DNA of 64,000 bases from Burkholderia pseudomultivorans. Lineage in GTDB: Bacteria; Pseudomonadota; Gammaproteobacteria; Burkholderiales; Burkholderiaceae. The stretch spans positions 3,596,001 to 3,660,000 of the forward strand of contig NZ_CP013378.1 in NCBI RefSeq assembly GCF_001718415.1, read 5' to 3'. Made by a program: the position numbers and the translations under genes. The notes below the pieces were generated by a model that was given only the letters and a program-made list of their open reading frames with translations, did no database searches and was not told the origin of the DNA. Positions 27,585-37,145 of the stretch are shown one piece after another. Positions within the stretch are counted from its first letter, which is position 1; every line of letters begins with the position of its first letter.

Positions 27585-28556
27585 TCATGCGCCCGGCGTG
27601 GTTTCCTTGAACTTGCCGTAGGCCATCAGGCGCTCGAAGCGGCGCTCGCGCAGCGCATCGATGCTCATGCCCTGGAACTGGCGCAGCGAATCGGCCAGCG
27701 CACGACGCAGCAGCGCGGCCATGCCCTTCGGGTCGCGATGCGCGCCGCCGAGCGGCTCGTTGACGATCTTGTCGATCAGGCCCAGCGCCTTCAGTCGATG
27801 CGCGGTCAGGCCCAGCGCTTCCGCAGCCTCGGGCGCCTTCGCCGCGCTCTTCCACAGAATCGAGGCGCAGCCTTCCGGCGAGATCACCGAATAGGTCGAG
27901 AACTGCAGCATCATCACGGTGTCGGCCACCGCGATCGCGAGCGCGCCGCCCGAACCGCCCTCGCCGATCACGGTCGTGATGATCGGCGTCTTCAGTTCGG
28001 CCATCACGTACAGGTTGCGGCCGATCGCTTCCGACTGGCCGCGCTCTTCTGCGCCGATGCCCGGGTATGCGCCCGGCGTGTCGACGAACGTGAAGATCGG
28101 CAGCCCGAACTTCTCGGCCAGACGCATCAGGCGCTCGGCCTTGCGATAGCCTTCCGGACGCGGCATCCCGAAATTGCGCGCGGCGCGCTCCTTCGTGTCG
28201 CGGCCCTTCTGGTGGCCGATCACCATGCACGGATGGCCGCCGAAGCGCGCGAGGCCGCCGACGATCGACAGGTCGTCCGCAAACGCGCGGTCGCCGTGCA
28301 GTTCGTGAAAATCGGTAAACAGTTCCGCAACGTAATCGAGCGTGTACGGACGCTGCGGATGCCGCGCAATCTGCGAAACCTGCCACGGCGTCAGGTTCGC
28401 GTACAGGTCTTTCGTCAGTTGCTGGCTTTTCTTCGACAACCGATCGATTTCTTCCGAAATATCGACAGCCGAGTCGTCCTGCACGAATCGCAGTTCTTCG
28501 ATCTTGGCCTCGAGTTCGGCGATCGGCTGTTCGAAATCCAGAAACGTGGTCTTCAT
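27585..28556 (-). CDS. accA: Acetyl-CoA carboxylase carboxyltransferase subunit alpha
   Basis: One half of the carboxyltransferase that makes malonyl-CoA for fatty acid synthesis; it pairs with AccD. The 323-residue protein is the usual length. It has the N-terminal helical segment with [15 protein letters not shown] and the crotonase-like fold with [21 protein letters not shown] and [12 protein letters not shown] (oxyanion hole glycines). A TAGAAT hexamer at 28595-28590 on the minus strand may be the -10, about 35 bp before the ATG. First gene of an accA-tilS unit. Confidence 0.97.
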   Translation of the reverse strand: MKTTFLDFEQPIAELEAKIEELRFVQDDSAVDISEEIDRLSKKSQQLTKDLYANLTPWQVSQIARHPQRPYTLDYVAELFTDFHELHGDRAFADDLSIVGGLARFGGHPCMVIGHQKGRDTKERAARNFGMPRPEGYRKAERLMRLAEKFGLPIFTFVDTPGAYPGIGAEERGQSEAIGRNLYVMAELKTPIITTVIGEGGSGGALAIAVADTVMMLQFSTYSVISPEGCASILWKSAAKAPEAAEALGLTAHRLKALGLIDKIVNEPLGGAHRDPKGMAALLRRALADSLRQFQGMSIDALRERRFERLMAYGKFKETTPGA

Positions 28557-28670
28557 GTGTTCGAATCCTTGGGTCTTGCGGCAGCGCGTATTCTACCCGC
28601 GCGCACGACGCGCAAGACCGGCTCTCAACTATTGATGTTTAAAACCCGATAGCCGCCACTCCGGCGCCGT

Positions 28671-29549
28671 TCAGGCGTCGGCGTCGGGCGCATCGAGACT
28701 GCGCCACATGTACCAGGTCGCGACGGTGCGCCACGGTTCCCAGTTGGCTGCGACTTCCCGCGCCTCGCTGCGCGTGACGGGTTCTCCGCTGAAGTAATTG
28801 ACGCTGATCGCGCGGATCAGGCCCGGATCGTCGAGCGGCAGCACGTCCGGCCGCGACAGGTTGAAGATCAGGAACATCTCGGCCGTCCAGCGACTGATGC
28901 CGCGGATCTGCGTGAGTTCCGCGATCACGTCCTCGTCGTCCATCGACGTCCATTTGTCGACGTGCAGCGCACCCGACACGAAGTGCTGCGCCAGATCGAG
29001 AATGTATTCCGTCTTGCGCTTCGACAAGCCGCACGCGATCAGTTTGTCCGCGCCGAGCCGGATCACCGGCTGCGGCGCGAGCTTCGGGCACGCGGCCTCG
29101 ATGCGCGCCCACAGCGACTGCGCGGACGGCACCGAGATCTGCTGGCCGACGACCGAGCGCGCGAGCGTGACGAACGGGTCGCCGCGCTTGACGAGATGCG
29201 CGGGCCCGAACTTCGGGATCAGCTTCTTCAGGATGCGGTCGCGCTTGACGAGATCGGCGCAGGCCTTGTCCCAATATGCGGGACGTACGCCGACATCCGC
29301 GCCGTCGATCGCCGCATCGGATGCGCGCGTCTTGCGGGTCGCGTCGGCGGCCGGCATCGCGGGCTCCGGCTGCGCCGCATCGGCGCCCTTCGCGCGCGCG
29401 GGCTTCGCTGCCGGCTGCGCGTGACCGTTGAGTGCGCCGTTCGGCACGGCGCGCGTCGCGTCCGCCTTCGCCGCCGGCGCGCGCTTGGCTGCCGGACGCG
29501 CGGCGACCGGAGTCGCACGCCTGACCGGCGCTTTTCTGGCCGTTGCCAT
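28671..29549 (-). CDS. DNA-3-methyladenine glycosylase II-like (HhH-GPD) with basic N-terminal extension
   Basis: Predicted base-excision repair enzyme for alkylated bases, 292 residues. The catalytic region begins near residue 90. The helix-hairpin-helix is LTQIRGISRWTAEMFL, and the catalytic Asp follows in LPLDDPGLI, the GPD signature. There is no iron-sulphur cysteine cluster, so it is closer to AlkA/Mag than to endonuclease III. The first about 85 residues are low complexity, rich in Ala, Lys, Arg and Pro, resembling histone H1-type tails; this part may bind DNA without specificity. It lies between cysS and accA on the same strand. Confidence 0.87.
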   Translation of the reverse strand: MATARKAPVRRATPVAARPAAKRAPAAKADATRAVPNGALNGHAQPAAKPARAKGADAAQPEPAMPAADATRKTRASDAAIDGADVGVRPAYWDKACADLVKRDRILKKLIPKFGPAHLVKRGDPFVTLARSVVGQQISVPSAQSLWARIEAACPKLAPQPVIRLGADKLIACGLSKRKTEYILDLAQHFVSGALHVDKWTSMDDEDVIAELTQIRGISRWTAEMFLIFNLSRPDVLPLDDPGLIRAISVNYFSGEPVTRSEAREVAANWEPWRTVATWYMWRSLDAPDADA

Positions 29550-29592
29550 CTTGCCTCCTACCCGACGGATCGGTCAGTGGAACGCGCCACGC

Positions 29593-30990
29593 TCATACGC
29601 GACGCCATTCGGTCGATCCGCCCGGTTTGTCTTCAAGCGCGACGCCGGCCTCGAGCAGTTCCGCCCGGATCCGGTCCGCTTCGGCATAGTCCTTCGCTTG
29701 TTTCGCCGCGACCCGCGCGGCGATCCTCGCTTCGATTTCGTCGGCCGCCAGCGCGCCAGCCTGCGCGGCGCCGGACGCCTGCTGCAGGAACGCGCGCGGT
29801 TCGCGGCCGAGCAGGCCCAGCAGGCCCGCCAGTTGCTTCAGCTGCCGCGCGAGCGACGCGTCGCGCGTGCGGTTGACTTCCCCCGCCAGCTCGAACAGCG
29901 TCGCGACCGCGACAGGCGTGTTGAAGTCGTCGTTCATTGCGGCCGCGAAACGCTGCGCGTGCGGCTCGTTCCAGTCGAGCGCGAGCGTGTCGGGCTCGAC
30001 GTCCTTCAGCGCCGTGTAGAGACGCGTGAGCGACGCGCGTGCATCGTCGAGGTGCACGTCGCTGTAGTTGAGCGGCGACCGATAGTGCGTGCGCACGATG
30101 AAGAAGCGCATCACCTCGGCGTCGTACCGCTCGAGCACTTCGCGGATCGTGAAGAAGTTGCCGAGCGATTTCGACATCTTCTCGTTGTCGACCTGCACGA
30201 AGCCGTTGTGCATCCAGTAATTGACGAAGGTCTGGCCGGTCGCTCCCTCGCTCTGCGCGATCTCGTTCTCGTGGTGCGGGAACTGCAGGTCCTGGCCGCC
30301 GCCATGGATGTCGAAATGCTCGCCGAGCAGCGTGCAGCCCATCGCCGAGCACTCGATGTGCCAGCCCGGACGCCCCATTCCGTACTTCGACGCCCACGAC
30401 GCGCCTTCCGGATCCTCCGGCTTCGCGCGCTTCCACAGCACGAAATCGAGCGGATCTTCCTTCGCGTCGTTCGACGCGACGCGCTCGCCCGCGCGAAGAT
30501 CGTCGAGCGACTTGCCCGACAGCTTCCCGTAGTTCCTGAACTTGCGCACCGAATAATTGACGTCGCCGTCGCTCGCCTGGTACGCGTAGCCGTTCGCCTC
30601 GAGCTTCTCGATCATCCCGAGCATCTGAGGAATGAACAGCGTCGCGCGCGGCTCGATGTCGGGCCGCTGGATGCCGAGCGCGTCTTCATCCGCGTGCATC
30701 GCGTCGATGAAGCGGTCGGTGAGCGACTTGATCGTCTCGCCGTTCTCGACCGCGCGGCGGATGATCTTGTCGTCGATGTCGGTGATGTTGCGCACGTACG
30801 TGACGCGGTAGCCGATCGCGCGCAGCCAGCGCTGGACGAGGTCGAACACGACCAGCATGCGCGCATGGCCCACGTGACAATAGTCGTAGACGGTAATCCC
30901 GCATACGTACATCCGCACTTCGCCGGACTGGCGCGGCACGAAAACTTGCTTGTCACGCGCGAGCGTGTTGTAGATGCGCAGTGATTCCAT
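29593..30990 (-). CDS. cysS: Cysteine-tRNA ligase
   Basis: Class I synthetase charging tRNA-Cys, 465 residues, normal length. The zinc-binding Cys30 is in MYVCG, the HIGH signature is HVGH at 39-42, the conserved WHIECSAM lies mid-protein, and KMSKS is near residue 270. The C-terminal region has the DALR helices with [14 protein letters not shown]. It ends 43 bp before the DNA glycosylase start and is probably transcribed from the divergent region at 30991-31224. Confidence 0.97.
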   Translation of the reverse strand: MESLRIYNTLARDKQVFVPRQSGEVRMYVCGITVYDYCHVGHARMLVVFDLVQRWLRAIGYRVTYVRNITDIDDKIIRRAVENGETIKSLTDRFIDAMHADEDALGIQRPDIEPRATLFIPQMLGMIEKLEANGYAYQASDGDVNYSVRKFRNYGKLSGKSLDDLRAGERVASNDAKEDPLDFVLWKRAKPEDPEGASWASKYGMGRPGWHIECSAMGCTLLGEHFDIHGGGQDLQFPHHENEIAQSEGATGQTFVNYWMHNGFVQVDNEKMSKSLGNFFTIREVLERYDAEVMRFFIVRTHYRSPLNYSDVHLDDARASLTRLYTALKDVEPDTLALDWNEPHAQRFAAAMNDDFNTPVAVATLFELAGEVNRTRDASLARQLKQLAGLLGLLGREPRAFLQQASGAAQAGALAADEIEARIAARVAAKQAKDYAEADRIRAELLEAGVALEDKPGGSTEWRRV

Positions 30991-31224
30991 AGAGATGAAC
31001 CGTGAGCCGAAGGAAACCGCCCTGGCGAAGCTCGCCCAGCATGCGAAACGGACGGACCACCTGCTGCGGCGCGACGCCGCGCGTCCTCGATATCACATGG
31101 GGCGGTCAGGCTGCAAGCACAGCGGTGACGGCCACGAGAGGCAAAGAAAGACTGTCTGCCGCTCGCCGGAACGCGCAGACGTTTTGTTAGAATGGCTCGG
31201 AGTATAACATTCCGATTTACGCCT

Positions 31225-31947
31225 ATGAAATCTCATCGCGGCCGCGCGCCGAGCGCTGCGACCCTCGTTGCGACCGCCGTCATGGGCGTCGCACTGGCCC
31301 TGTTCGCGGCCCCCGCCGCGCATGCGCAGAAGGCCCCCGCCACCGCCGACGGCACGCCCGAAATCGATGCATCGATCGCCGGCAAGCAGTGGAAGCAGGC
31401 GCTCGCGCAGCTCGACGCGCGCATCGCCTCGAACCCGCACGACGTGCAGGCGCAGTTCAAGCGCGGCACCGTGCTCGCACGCCTGAACCGCGACGACGAC
31501 GCGATCCAGCAGTTCGTCGCGATCACGCAGGCGTACCCCGAACTGCCCGAGCCGTACAACAACCTCGCGGCGCTGTACGCGAAGCACGGCCGCTACGACG
31601 AAGCGCGCGCCGCGCTCGTCACCGCGACGCAATCGAACCCGAGCTACTCGCTCGCCTACGAAAACCTCGGCGACCTGTACCTGCGCCTCGCGGCCGAATC
31701 GTACAAGCGCGCGCAATCGCTCGGCCGCACCAGCGGCGCGACCGCGCAGCGCCTCGCCGACATCCAGAAGATCGTGTCGCCGCCGAAGTCCGCACCGAAC
31801 GCGCACGCTGCCGCGCCGGCCACGCGCGAGTACACCGATCGCGCCGCGGCCAACGTCACCACCACCACGCTGCCGATGTCGCCGACGTTCCAGTTCAGCG
31901 GCCCGTCGGGCGCGCTGGCCGCGCCGTATGTCGCGCCGTCGCAGTAA
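31225..31947 (+). CDS. Exported TPR-repeat protein
   Basis: A 240-residue periplasmic protein with a signal peptide (about residues 1-35, ending AHAQ). Residues about 48-160 hold three to four tetratricopeptide-like units: IAGKQWKQALAQLDARI, AQFKRGTVLARLNRDDDAIQQF, EPYNNLAALYAKHGRYDEARAAL and SLAYENLGDLYLRLAAESYKRA. A Pro/Ala/Thr-rich tail follows. ATG 31225 gives the signal peptide; an ATG 33 nt upstream is less likely. The gene sits 48 bp before ppiA, which has its own ribosome site, so the two may be co-transcribed. A TATAAC at 31203-31208 may be the -10. TPR proteins act as binding scaffolds; the partner is unknown. Confidence 0.82.
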   Translation: MKSHRGRAPSAATLVATAVMGVALALFAAPAAHAQKAPATADGTPEIDASIAGKQWKQALAQLDARIASNPHDVQAQFKRGTVLARLNRDDDAIQQFVAITQAYPELPEPYNNLAALYAKHGRYDEARAALVTATQSNPSYSLAYENLGDLYLRLAAESYKRAQSLGRTSGATAQRLADIQKIVSPPKSAPNAHAAAPATREYTDRAAANVTTTTLPMSPTFQFSGPSGALAAPYVAPSQ

Positions 31948-31995
31948 GCGGCGCGACGTCTTCCCTCCCTTTTCACCCCCAACCTGAGGATCGCA

Positions 31996-32571
31996 ATGAA
32001 ACGTCTGTTGCTGGCGCTTGGCGGCGCCGCCCTTCTCGCGACCGCGCCCGCGTTCGCGCAAACGGCCACCGCGCACCCGGTCGTGCAGCTCAAGACCTCG
32101 CAGGGCGACATCCGTGTCGAGCTCTACCCGGAGAAGGCGCCGAAGACGGTCGCCAACTTCCTCGAGTACGTGAAGGCCGGCCAGTACAACGGCACGATCT
32201 TCCATCGCGTGATCAAGGGCTTCATGATCCAGGGCGGCGGCTACAAGGCGAACTTCGACGAGAAGCCGACCCGCGCGCCGATTCCGCTGGAGAGCAAGAA
32301 CGGCCTGAAGAACCTGACCGGGACGATCGCGATGGCGCGCACGAGCGATCCGAATTCGGCCACCGCGCAGTTCTTCATCAACACGGTCGACAACGCGGGC
32401 CTCGACTACCCGAACCCGGACGGCAACGGCTATGCGGTGTTCGGCAAGGTCGTGTCGGGCCTCGACGTCGTGAAGAAGATCGAGGCGGTGCCGACCACGT
32501 CGCGCGGCCCGATGCAGGACGTGCCGGCGCAACCGGTCACGATCGAATCGGCGAGCATCGTCTCGAAGTAA
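31996..32571 (+). CDS. ppiA: Periplasmic peptidyl-prolyl cis-trans isomerase A (cyclophilin)
   Basis: Assists folding of exported proteins. The 191-residue product has a signal peptide (about 1-21, ending AFA) and one cyclophilin domain with [42 protein letters not shown] and [14 protein letters not shown]. The catalytic Arg is in FHRV and the Gln and Phe in QFF. The ribosome site GAGGAT is 5 nt before the ATG. It is followed by the cytoplasmic paralogue ppiB, from which it differs mainly by the signal peptide. Confidence 0.94.
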   Translation: MKRLLLALGGAALLATAPAFAQTATAHPVVQLKTSQGDIRVELYPEKAPKTVANFLEYVKAGQYNGTIFHRVIKGFMIQGGGYKANFDEKPTRAPIPLESKNGLKNLTGTIAMARTSDPNSATAQFFINTVDNAGLDYPNPDGNGYAVFGKVVSGLDVVKKIEAVPTTSRGPMQDVPAQPVTIESASIVSK

Positions 32572-32596
32572 GACCCTGCCGGCCTGTCCGGCGCCT

Positions 32597-32627
32597 CACG
32601 CGGCCGCGTCGCACGACCGGCCGCGTG
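32597..32627 (+). terminator. Stem-loop between ppiA and ppiB
   Basis: A 9-bp stem CACGCGGCC/GGCCGCGTG with a 13-nt loop, followed by CCATTTAAA. The T-run is short, so it may be a partial terminator or a processing site inside the ppiA-ppiB-lpxH unit. Confidence 0.4.
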
Positions 32628-32659
32628 CCATTTAAACCGCCTCACCGAAGGAATTCATC

Positions 32660-33151
32660 ATGGTTGAACTGCATACGAACCACGGCGTGATCAAGCTCGA
32701 ACTCGACGCCGCGAAGGCACCGAAGACGGTCGAGAACTTCCTGAACTACGTGAAGAAGGGCCACTACGACGGCACCGTGTTCCACCGCGTGATCAACGGC
32801 TTCATGATCCAGGGCGGCGGCTTCGAGCCGGGCCTGAAGCAAAAGCCGACCGACGCGCCGATCGACAACGAGGCCAACAACGGCCTGAAGAACGACGCCT
32901 ACACGATCGCGATGGCGCGCACCAACGATCCGCACTCGGCAACCGCCCAGTTCTTCATCAACGTGAACGACAACGACTTCCTGAACCACTCGTCGCCGAC
33001 GCCGCAGGGCTGGGGCTACGCGGTGTTCGGCAAGGTCGTCGAAGGCCAGGACGTGGTCGACAAGATCAAGGGCGTGAAGACCGGCAACGCAGGCTTCCAC
33101 CAGGACGTGCCGACCGACGACGTCGTGATCGAGAAGGCTGTCGTCGTCTGA
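32660..33151 (+). CDS. ppiB: Cytoplasmic peptidyl-prolyl cis-trans isomerase B (cyclophilin)
   Basis: A 163-residue cyclophilin without signal peptide, so cytoplasmic. Conserved active-site blocks are [31 protein letters not shown] and [16 protein letters not shown]. It is one of two tandem cyclophilin genes. lpxH starts 22 bp downstream with a strong AGGAGG, so ppiB and lpxH are likely co-transcribed, a common arrangement in beta- and gammaproteobacteria. Confidence 0.95.
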   Translation: MVELHTNHGVIKLELDAAKAPKTVENFLNYVKKGHYDGTVFHRVINGFMIQGGGFEPGLKQKPTDAPIDNEANNGLKNDAYTIAMARTNDPHSATAQFFINVNDNDFLNHSSPTPQGWGYAVFGKVVEGQDVVDKIKGVKTGNAGFHQDVPTDDVVIEKAVVV

Positions 33152-33173
33152 CGCACGATCAGGAGGCACTTCG

Positions 33174-33974
33174 ATGCTGCAGGAGAGTCCGCCGCGAAGC
33201 GTCTCCGCGGGCGTGCCGGGCGAGCGCGAATACGCGCAAGCCGCACGCCCGTTCCTGTTCCTGTCCGATCTGCATCTGAGCGACGCGATTCCGAACACGG
33301 TCGCCGCGTTCGAGCATTTCGTGAAATACACCGCCGACAGCGCCGACTCGGTGTTCATCCTCGGCGACCTGTTCGAATACTGGATCGGCGACGACATTCT
33401 CGACGACGACCCGTTCGCCGCGCGCATGGCCGCGCTGATGCATACGTTCTCGGAGCGCGGGATCGCGCTGTACGTGATGCACGGCAATCGCGATTTCCTG
33501 CTCGGCCGGCGCTTCATGAAGGCGGCCGGCGCGATGCTGCTGCCCGATCCTTCGCTGATCATGGCATTCGGCCAGCGCATCGTGCTCGCGCACGGCGATG
33601 CGCAGTGCACGGCCGACCGCGGCTATCAGCTGTTTCGCCGCTTCGCGCGCAATCGCGCCGCGCAATGGCTGTTCCTCGCGTGGCCGCTTCGCTGGCGCCG
33701 CGCGCTCGCGCAGCGCATGCGCACGAACAGCGAAGCGGGCCGGATGCGCCCCGTGTCGGCGATCTACGACGTCACGCGCGACGGTGTTGCCGCGCTGTTC
33801 CGGAAAAGCCGCGCGAAAGTGATGATTCACGGCCACACGCACCGCCCGGCGCGCCATCTCGAAGCCGACGGCGTGCGCTGGGTGCTGCCCGACTGGGATC
33901 TCGACCACGGCATGCCGCGCGGCGGCTACCTGCGCGTCGATGCGGAAGGCATCCACGCGATGCCGCTCGACTGA
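33174..33974 (+). CDS. lpxH: UDP-2,3-diacylglucosamine diphosphatase
   Basis: Hydrolyses UDP-2,3-diacylglucosamine to lipid X and UMP in lipid A synthesis, at the inner face of the inner membrane. The 266-residue protein has the calcineurin-like metal motifs in order: SDLHLSD, GDLFEYWIGDD, GNRDFL, LAHGD and HGHTHRP. Mn2+ is the usual metal. AGGAGG lies 8 nt before ATG 33174. The product is about 20 residues longer than E. coli LpxH, mainly at the N-terminus. It converges on cysE with 45 bp between them. Confidence 0.94.
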   Translation: MLQESPPRSVSAGVPGEREYAQAARPFLFLSDLHLSDAIPNTVAAFEHFVKYTADSADSVFILGDLFEYWIGDDILDDDPFAARMAALMHTFSERGIALYVMHGNRDFLLGRRFMKAAGAMLLPDPSLIMAFGQRIVLAHGDAQCTADRGYQLFRRFARNRAAQWLFLAWPLRWRRALAQRMRTNSEAGRMRPVSAIYDVTRDGVAALFRKSRAKVMIHGHTHRPARHLEADGVRWVLPDWDLDHGMPRGGYLRVDAEGIHAMPLD

Positions 33975-34019
33975 TTCGACCGCTACCTGCCCGCGCTCGC
34001 CGGCAGGCACCGCGCCCCC

Positions 34020-34793
34020 TCACGACTGGCGCTCGACCGCCTTCCCTTCCAGCACCGCCGACAGGCGGCGCAGGTCGAGGCGCGCGGCATCCGCGCCCTG
34101 CAGCGTCTCCAGATGCGTGCCAAGCTGCTCCAGCGCCGCGACGATCTCGTCGACGCGGCGGCTTTCCTTCGCCGCATGATCGATCAGCCCGTGGATCGCG
34201 AGCGACATCGGGTCGTCGGCGTTCGGCGTGATCCCGTATGCGCTGAACGCCGCGCGCCCCGACTGCGGCTTCGGCTGCGCAGGCATCACGACGCGCGCCG
34301 GATTGCCGACCGCCGTACCGCCGGCCGGCACCGGCTTCACGACGACCGCGTTCGAACCGATCTTCGCGCCCGCACCGACCGTGAAACCGCCGAGTACCTT
34401 CGCGCCCGCGCCGACGATCACGCCGGCCTCGAGCGTCGGGTGACGCTTCGCGCCGCGCGTGAGCGAGGTGCCGCCGAGCGTCACGCCCTGATAGATCGTG
34501 CAGTCGTCGCCGACGATCGCCGTCTCGCCGATCACGACGCCCATTCCGTGATCGATGAACACGCGCCGGCCGATCGTCGCGCCGGGGTGGATCTCGATGC
34601 CGGTCAGGAACCGCCCGGCCTGCGACACGAAGCGCGCGAGCCAGTAGCGCTTCGCGCGCCAGCACGCATGCGCGAGCCGGTGCAGCAGGAGCGCATGCAG
34701 GCCCGGATAACAGGTCAGCACTTCCCAGGCACTGCGAGCGGCGGGATCTCGCTCGCGAATCGTCGCAACGTCTTCGCGCAGTCTCGTGAACAT
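34020..34793 (-). CDS. cysE: Serine O-acetyltransferase
   Basis: Makes O-acetylserine, the carbon acceptor for cysteine synthesis. The 257-residue protein has the helical N-terminal part ([16 protein letters not shown]) and a left-handed beta-helix of hexapeptide repeats ([49 protein letters not shown]). The catalytic His is in DHGMGVVIG. The C-terminus is longer than the short isoforms and would carry the cysteine-feedback tail region. The start is fixed by the conserved MFTRLRED N-terminus. There is no ribosome site; instead a terminator-like hairpin with nine T ends only 10 nt before the ATG, which suggests attenuation control. Confidence 0.94.
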   Translation of the reverse strand: MFTRLREDVATIRERDPAARSAWEVLTCYPGLHALLLHRLAHACWRAKRYWLARFVSQAGRFLTGIEIHPGATIGRRVFIDHGMGVVIGETAIVGDDCTIYQGVTLGGTSLTRGAKRHPTLEAGVIVGAGAKVLGGFTVGAGAKIGSNAVVVKPVPAGGTAVGNPARVVMPAQPKPQSGRAAFSAYGITPNADDPMSLAIHGLIDHAAKESRRVDEIVAALEQLGTHLETLQGADAARLDLRRLSAVLEGKAVERQS

Positions 34794-34804
34794 GGTCGGA
34801 TAGG

Positions 34805-34842
34805 AAAAAAAAGCCGGCGGACGCCGCCGGCGATCGCCGGCC
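34805..34842 (-). promoter_or_regulatory. cysE: Putative transcription attenuator in the cysE leader
   Basis: Read on the minus strand, three complementary arms lie in a row. Arm 1 is GCCGGCGA (34842-34835), arm 2 TCGCCGGC extended to GCCGGCG (34834-34826), arm 3 CGCCGGC (34820-34814). Arms 2 and 3 form a 7-bp all-GC stem with a GCGTC loop followed by nine T (34813-34805): a textbook intrinsic terminator. Arms 1 and 2 form an alternative hairpin (a 16-bp perfect palindrome) that excludes it. It may also serve as the terminator of trmJ, but any cysE transcript from upstream must pass it. A regulatory role is inference. Confidence 0.6.
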
Positions 34843-34879
34843 GTTATCGCACCGGGTAATTAGCATATGACGTCCGGCG

Positions 34880-34885
34880 ATTGTA
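34880..34885 (-). promoter_or_regulatory. cysE: Possible cysE -10 box upstream of the attenuator
   Basis: TACAAT on the minus strand (34885-34880) is a five-of-six -10 match. No good -35 stands 16-18 bp upstream. Transcription from here would start near 34873 and include the hairpins. Confidence 0.35.
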
Positions 34886-35160
34886 GGGCCTGTCGCGCGC
34901 GGCCGCTCGAGGCCGCGCGTTCACCCCGCCGACGGCGCGGGTATTCGCGGGACCGTACGGCGGGCAGGCTTTCGGGCTGCCTGATCAAGGAGAAGCGATG
35001 CAGCCCGGCGGCGGCCAGCGCGCCGAGCGGCGAAATCTCCGCGAAAAGACCGGCACGCCCGGAACCGCCCCGACCGGCCGTGCATTCCGCCGGTTCGACC
35101 GGGATGGCCCGCGCGTTCTCGCGACGATCGCCCCGCGCCTGCTGGAGCCCCGCCCGCGCG
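34886..35160. other. Intergenic region between trmJ and cysE, no gene seen
   Basis: GC-rich, with the 3' flank of trmJ. A plus-strand AAGGAG stands 5 nt before an ATG at 34998, but the frame it opens runs antisense into trmJ with Arg/Pro-rich sequence, so I do not call a gene. Confidence 0.4.
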
Positions 35161-35994
35161 TTACGCGTCGCCGTCCGGCGTATGCGTCTTCAGCAGGACG
35201 TGCTTCGCGATGCCGCGCAGGATGTTGACCTCCTCGCGCTCCAGTCCCGTGCGCGCGAACAGGCGCCGCAAACGCGGCATCAGCTTCTTCGGATTGCGCG
35301 GGTCGAGAAAGTCGAGCGCGATCAGCGCATTCTCGAGATGCACGTACATCCGCTCGATCTCGTCGCTCTGCGCGAGCGTGCCGGCCTCACCCGCCGGCGG
35401 CTGCTGCGCGTCGCTGGCCTGCTGCTCGAGAAACGCGACGCGCAGTTCGTAGGCGAGCACCTGCACGGCCTGCGCAAGGTTCAACGAACTGTAGGCCGGG
35501 TTCGCCGGAATGTGGGCGAGTGCGCTGCACTGCTCGACATGCTCGTTCGCGAGACCCGTGCGCTCGTTGCCGAACACGAGCGCGATGTCGCCCGTGCCGA
35601 CCTGGGCGCAGGCCTGCCCGGCGGCCGCGCGCGGCGCGAGGCGCGGCGGGCCGTATTCGCGCGCGCGGGCAGTCAGTGCGATCGACCAGTGAACGCCGGA
35701 CAATGCTTCGCCGAGCGTCGGCACGACGTGCGCGGACGCGAGGACGTCGTCGGCGCCGCTTGCCATCGCGATCGCCTCGGGGTCGCTCTGCACGTGCGGC
35801 ACGCGCGGCGCGACCAGCACCAGCCGCGAAAAGCCCATCGTCTTCAGTGCGCGCGCGGCGGCGCCGACGTTGCCGGGATGGCTCGGCTCGACGAGCACGA
35901 AGCGGGTTGACGTAAAGCCGCCCGAAGGCGACCGGGACGGCGCCGCGTCCGATACGGACGGCGCGGCGATGTTCTGCGGGGTTTCCACTACCAT
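35161..35994 (-). CDS. trmJ: tRNA (cytidine/uridine-2'-O-)-methyltransferase TrmJ
   Basis: SPOUT-class methyltransferase that 2'-O-methylates position 32 of tRNAs, using S-adenosylmethionine. The 277-residue protein has FVLVEPSHPGNVGAAARALKTMG (shown in parts: VEPSHPGNVG, AARALKTMG), the trefoil-knot motifs LVFGNERTGL and PANPAYSSLNLAQAVQ, and a C-terminal helical extension with LRRLFARTGLE and EVNILRGIA typical of TrmJ rather than TrmL. The first about 30 residues are Ser/Pro-rich. I chose ATG 35994; an upstream in-frame start exists at 36033. It is divergent from suhB. Confidence 0.92.
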   Translation of the reverse strand: MVVETPQNIAAPSVSDAAPSRSPSGGFTSTRFVLVEPSHPGNVGAAARALKTMGFSRLVLVAPRVPHVQSDPEAIAMASGADDVLASAHVVPTLGEALSGVHWSIALTARAREYGPPRLAPRAAAGQACAQVGTGDIALVFGNERTGLANEHVEQCSALAHIPANPAYSSLNLAQAVQVLAYELRVAFLEQQASDAQQPPAGEAGTLAQSDEIERMYVHLENALIALDFLDPRNPKKLMPRLRRLFARTGLEREEVNILRGIAKHVLLKTHTPDGDA

Positions 35995-36269
35995 GCGACT
36001 CGATTCATCAGAATGGCCGTATGGTATCGCCATCGACGCGGCAAACCCACCCGGCCGGACGGCCAGTGGGGGTTTCCCCGCATTCCGGTTTCCTGAAACC
36101 GCCGAAAATCGGGTAAAATCATGCGCTTACGCGTCACACCCGATGTGGCGCGGGTCGTACCCCGCTCTTTGTCAATTCGCGTCTCATCTCGCCCGGCATG
36201 CTTGCGCCGTCCAGGGCGGGTTGTTCCACTTCGTGGCGGCCCATGCCGCCGGCTACAGGATCCAGGCTC

Positions 36270-37073
36270 ATGCATCCCATGCTCAACATCGCTGTCAAGG
36301 CTGCGCGCCGCGCCGGACAGATCATCAATCGCGCGTCCCTCGATCTCGACCTGATCGAGATCCGCAGGAAGCAGCAGAACGACTTCGTCACCGAAGTGGA
36401 CAAGGCCGCCGAAGACGCGATCATCGAGACGCTGAAGACCGCCTACCCCGACCACGCGATCCTCGCGGAGGAATCGGGCGAGTCCGAGAACGAATCCGAA
36501 TTCCGCTGGATCATCGATCCGCTCGACGGCACGACCAACTTCATTCACGGCTTCCCGTACTACTGCGTGTCGATCGCGCTCGAGCACAAGGGTGTGATCA
36601 CGCAGGCCGTCGTCTACGATCCGAACAAGAACGACCTGTTTACGGCCACCCGCGGCCGCGGCGCGTACCTGAACGACCGCCGCATCCGCGTCGGCCGCCG
36701 CGACCGCCTGTCCGACGCGCTGGTCGGCACCGGCTTCCCGTTCCGCGAAAAGGACGGCCTCGACGCCTATGCGCGCCTGTTCACCGAAATGACGCAGGCC
36801 TGCACGGGGCTGCGCCGCCCGGGCGCCGCGGCGCTCGACCTCGCGAACGTCGCGGCCGGCCGCCTCGATGCGTTCTTCGAGCAGGGCATCAACGTGTGGG
36901 ACATGGCCGCGGGCAGCCTGCTGATCACCGAGGCCGGCGGCCTCGTCGGCAACTACACGGGTGACGCCGACTTCCTGCATCGTCATGAGATCGTCGCCGC
37001 GAACCCGAAGATCTACGCGCAGATGATTCCGATCCTGAACCGCTACAGCCGCATGCATCCGGCTGCGGAATAA
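36270..37073 (+). CDS. suhB: Inositol-1-monophosphatase (SuhB)
   Basis: Mg2+-dependent phosphatase of the IMPase family, 267 residues; in E. coli SuhB also joins the rRNA antitermination complex. Metal-binding motifs are EESGESE (about 66-73), DPLDGTTNF in the middle and [10 protein letters not shown] near the C-terminus. I chose ATG 36270 ([16 protein letters not shown]), the conserved N-terminus. A TAAAAT at 36114-36119 could be its -10, implying a leader of about 150 nt. It is divergent from trmJ, a pairing common in betaproteobacteria, and ends at its own terminator. Confidence 0.95.
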   Translation: MHPMLNIAVKAARRAGQIINRASLDLDLIEIRRKQQNDFVTEVDKAAEDAIIETLKTAYPDHAILAEESGESENESEFRWIIDPLDGTTNFIHGFPYYCVSIALEHKGVITQAVVYDPNKNDLFTATRGRGAYLNDRRIRVGRRDRLSDALVGTGFPFREKDGLDAYARLFTEMTQACTGLRRPGAAALDLANVAAGRLDAFFEQGINVWDMAAGSLLITEAGGLVGNYTGDADFLHRHEIVAANPKIYAQMIPILNRYSRMHPAAE

Positions 37074-37100
37074 GTTCCGGCCCGCAGTCGCGGGCAATGC

Positions 37101-37145
37101 GACGGCCCGTGTTCCGCTTCGTGCGGCACGGGCCGTCGGCGTTTT
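37101..37145 (+). terminator. Intrinsic terminator of suhB
   Basis: An 11-bp stem GACGGCCCGTG/CACGGGCCGTC with an inner CCGC/GCGG extension over a TTCGT loop, followed by CGGCGTTTT. The T-run is short but the stem is very stable. Confidence 0.75.

Noticed and set aside
34880..35160. A cobalamin or other known riboswitch upstream of cysE
   Set aside because: I looked for B12-box, SAM-box and FMN-type conserved sequences and did not see them; only the hairpin pair near the start codon is supported.
34998..35228. A 76-codon plus-strand frame with AAGGAG before its ATG
   Set aside because: The ribosome site looks good, but the sequence is Arg/Pro-rich, overlaps trmJ antisense, and has no hydrophobic or structured part.
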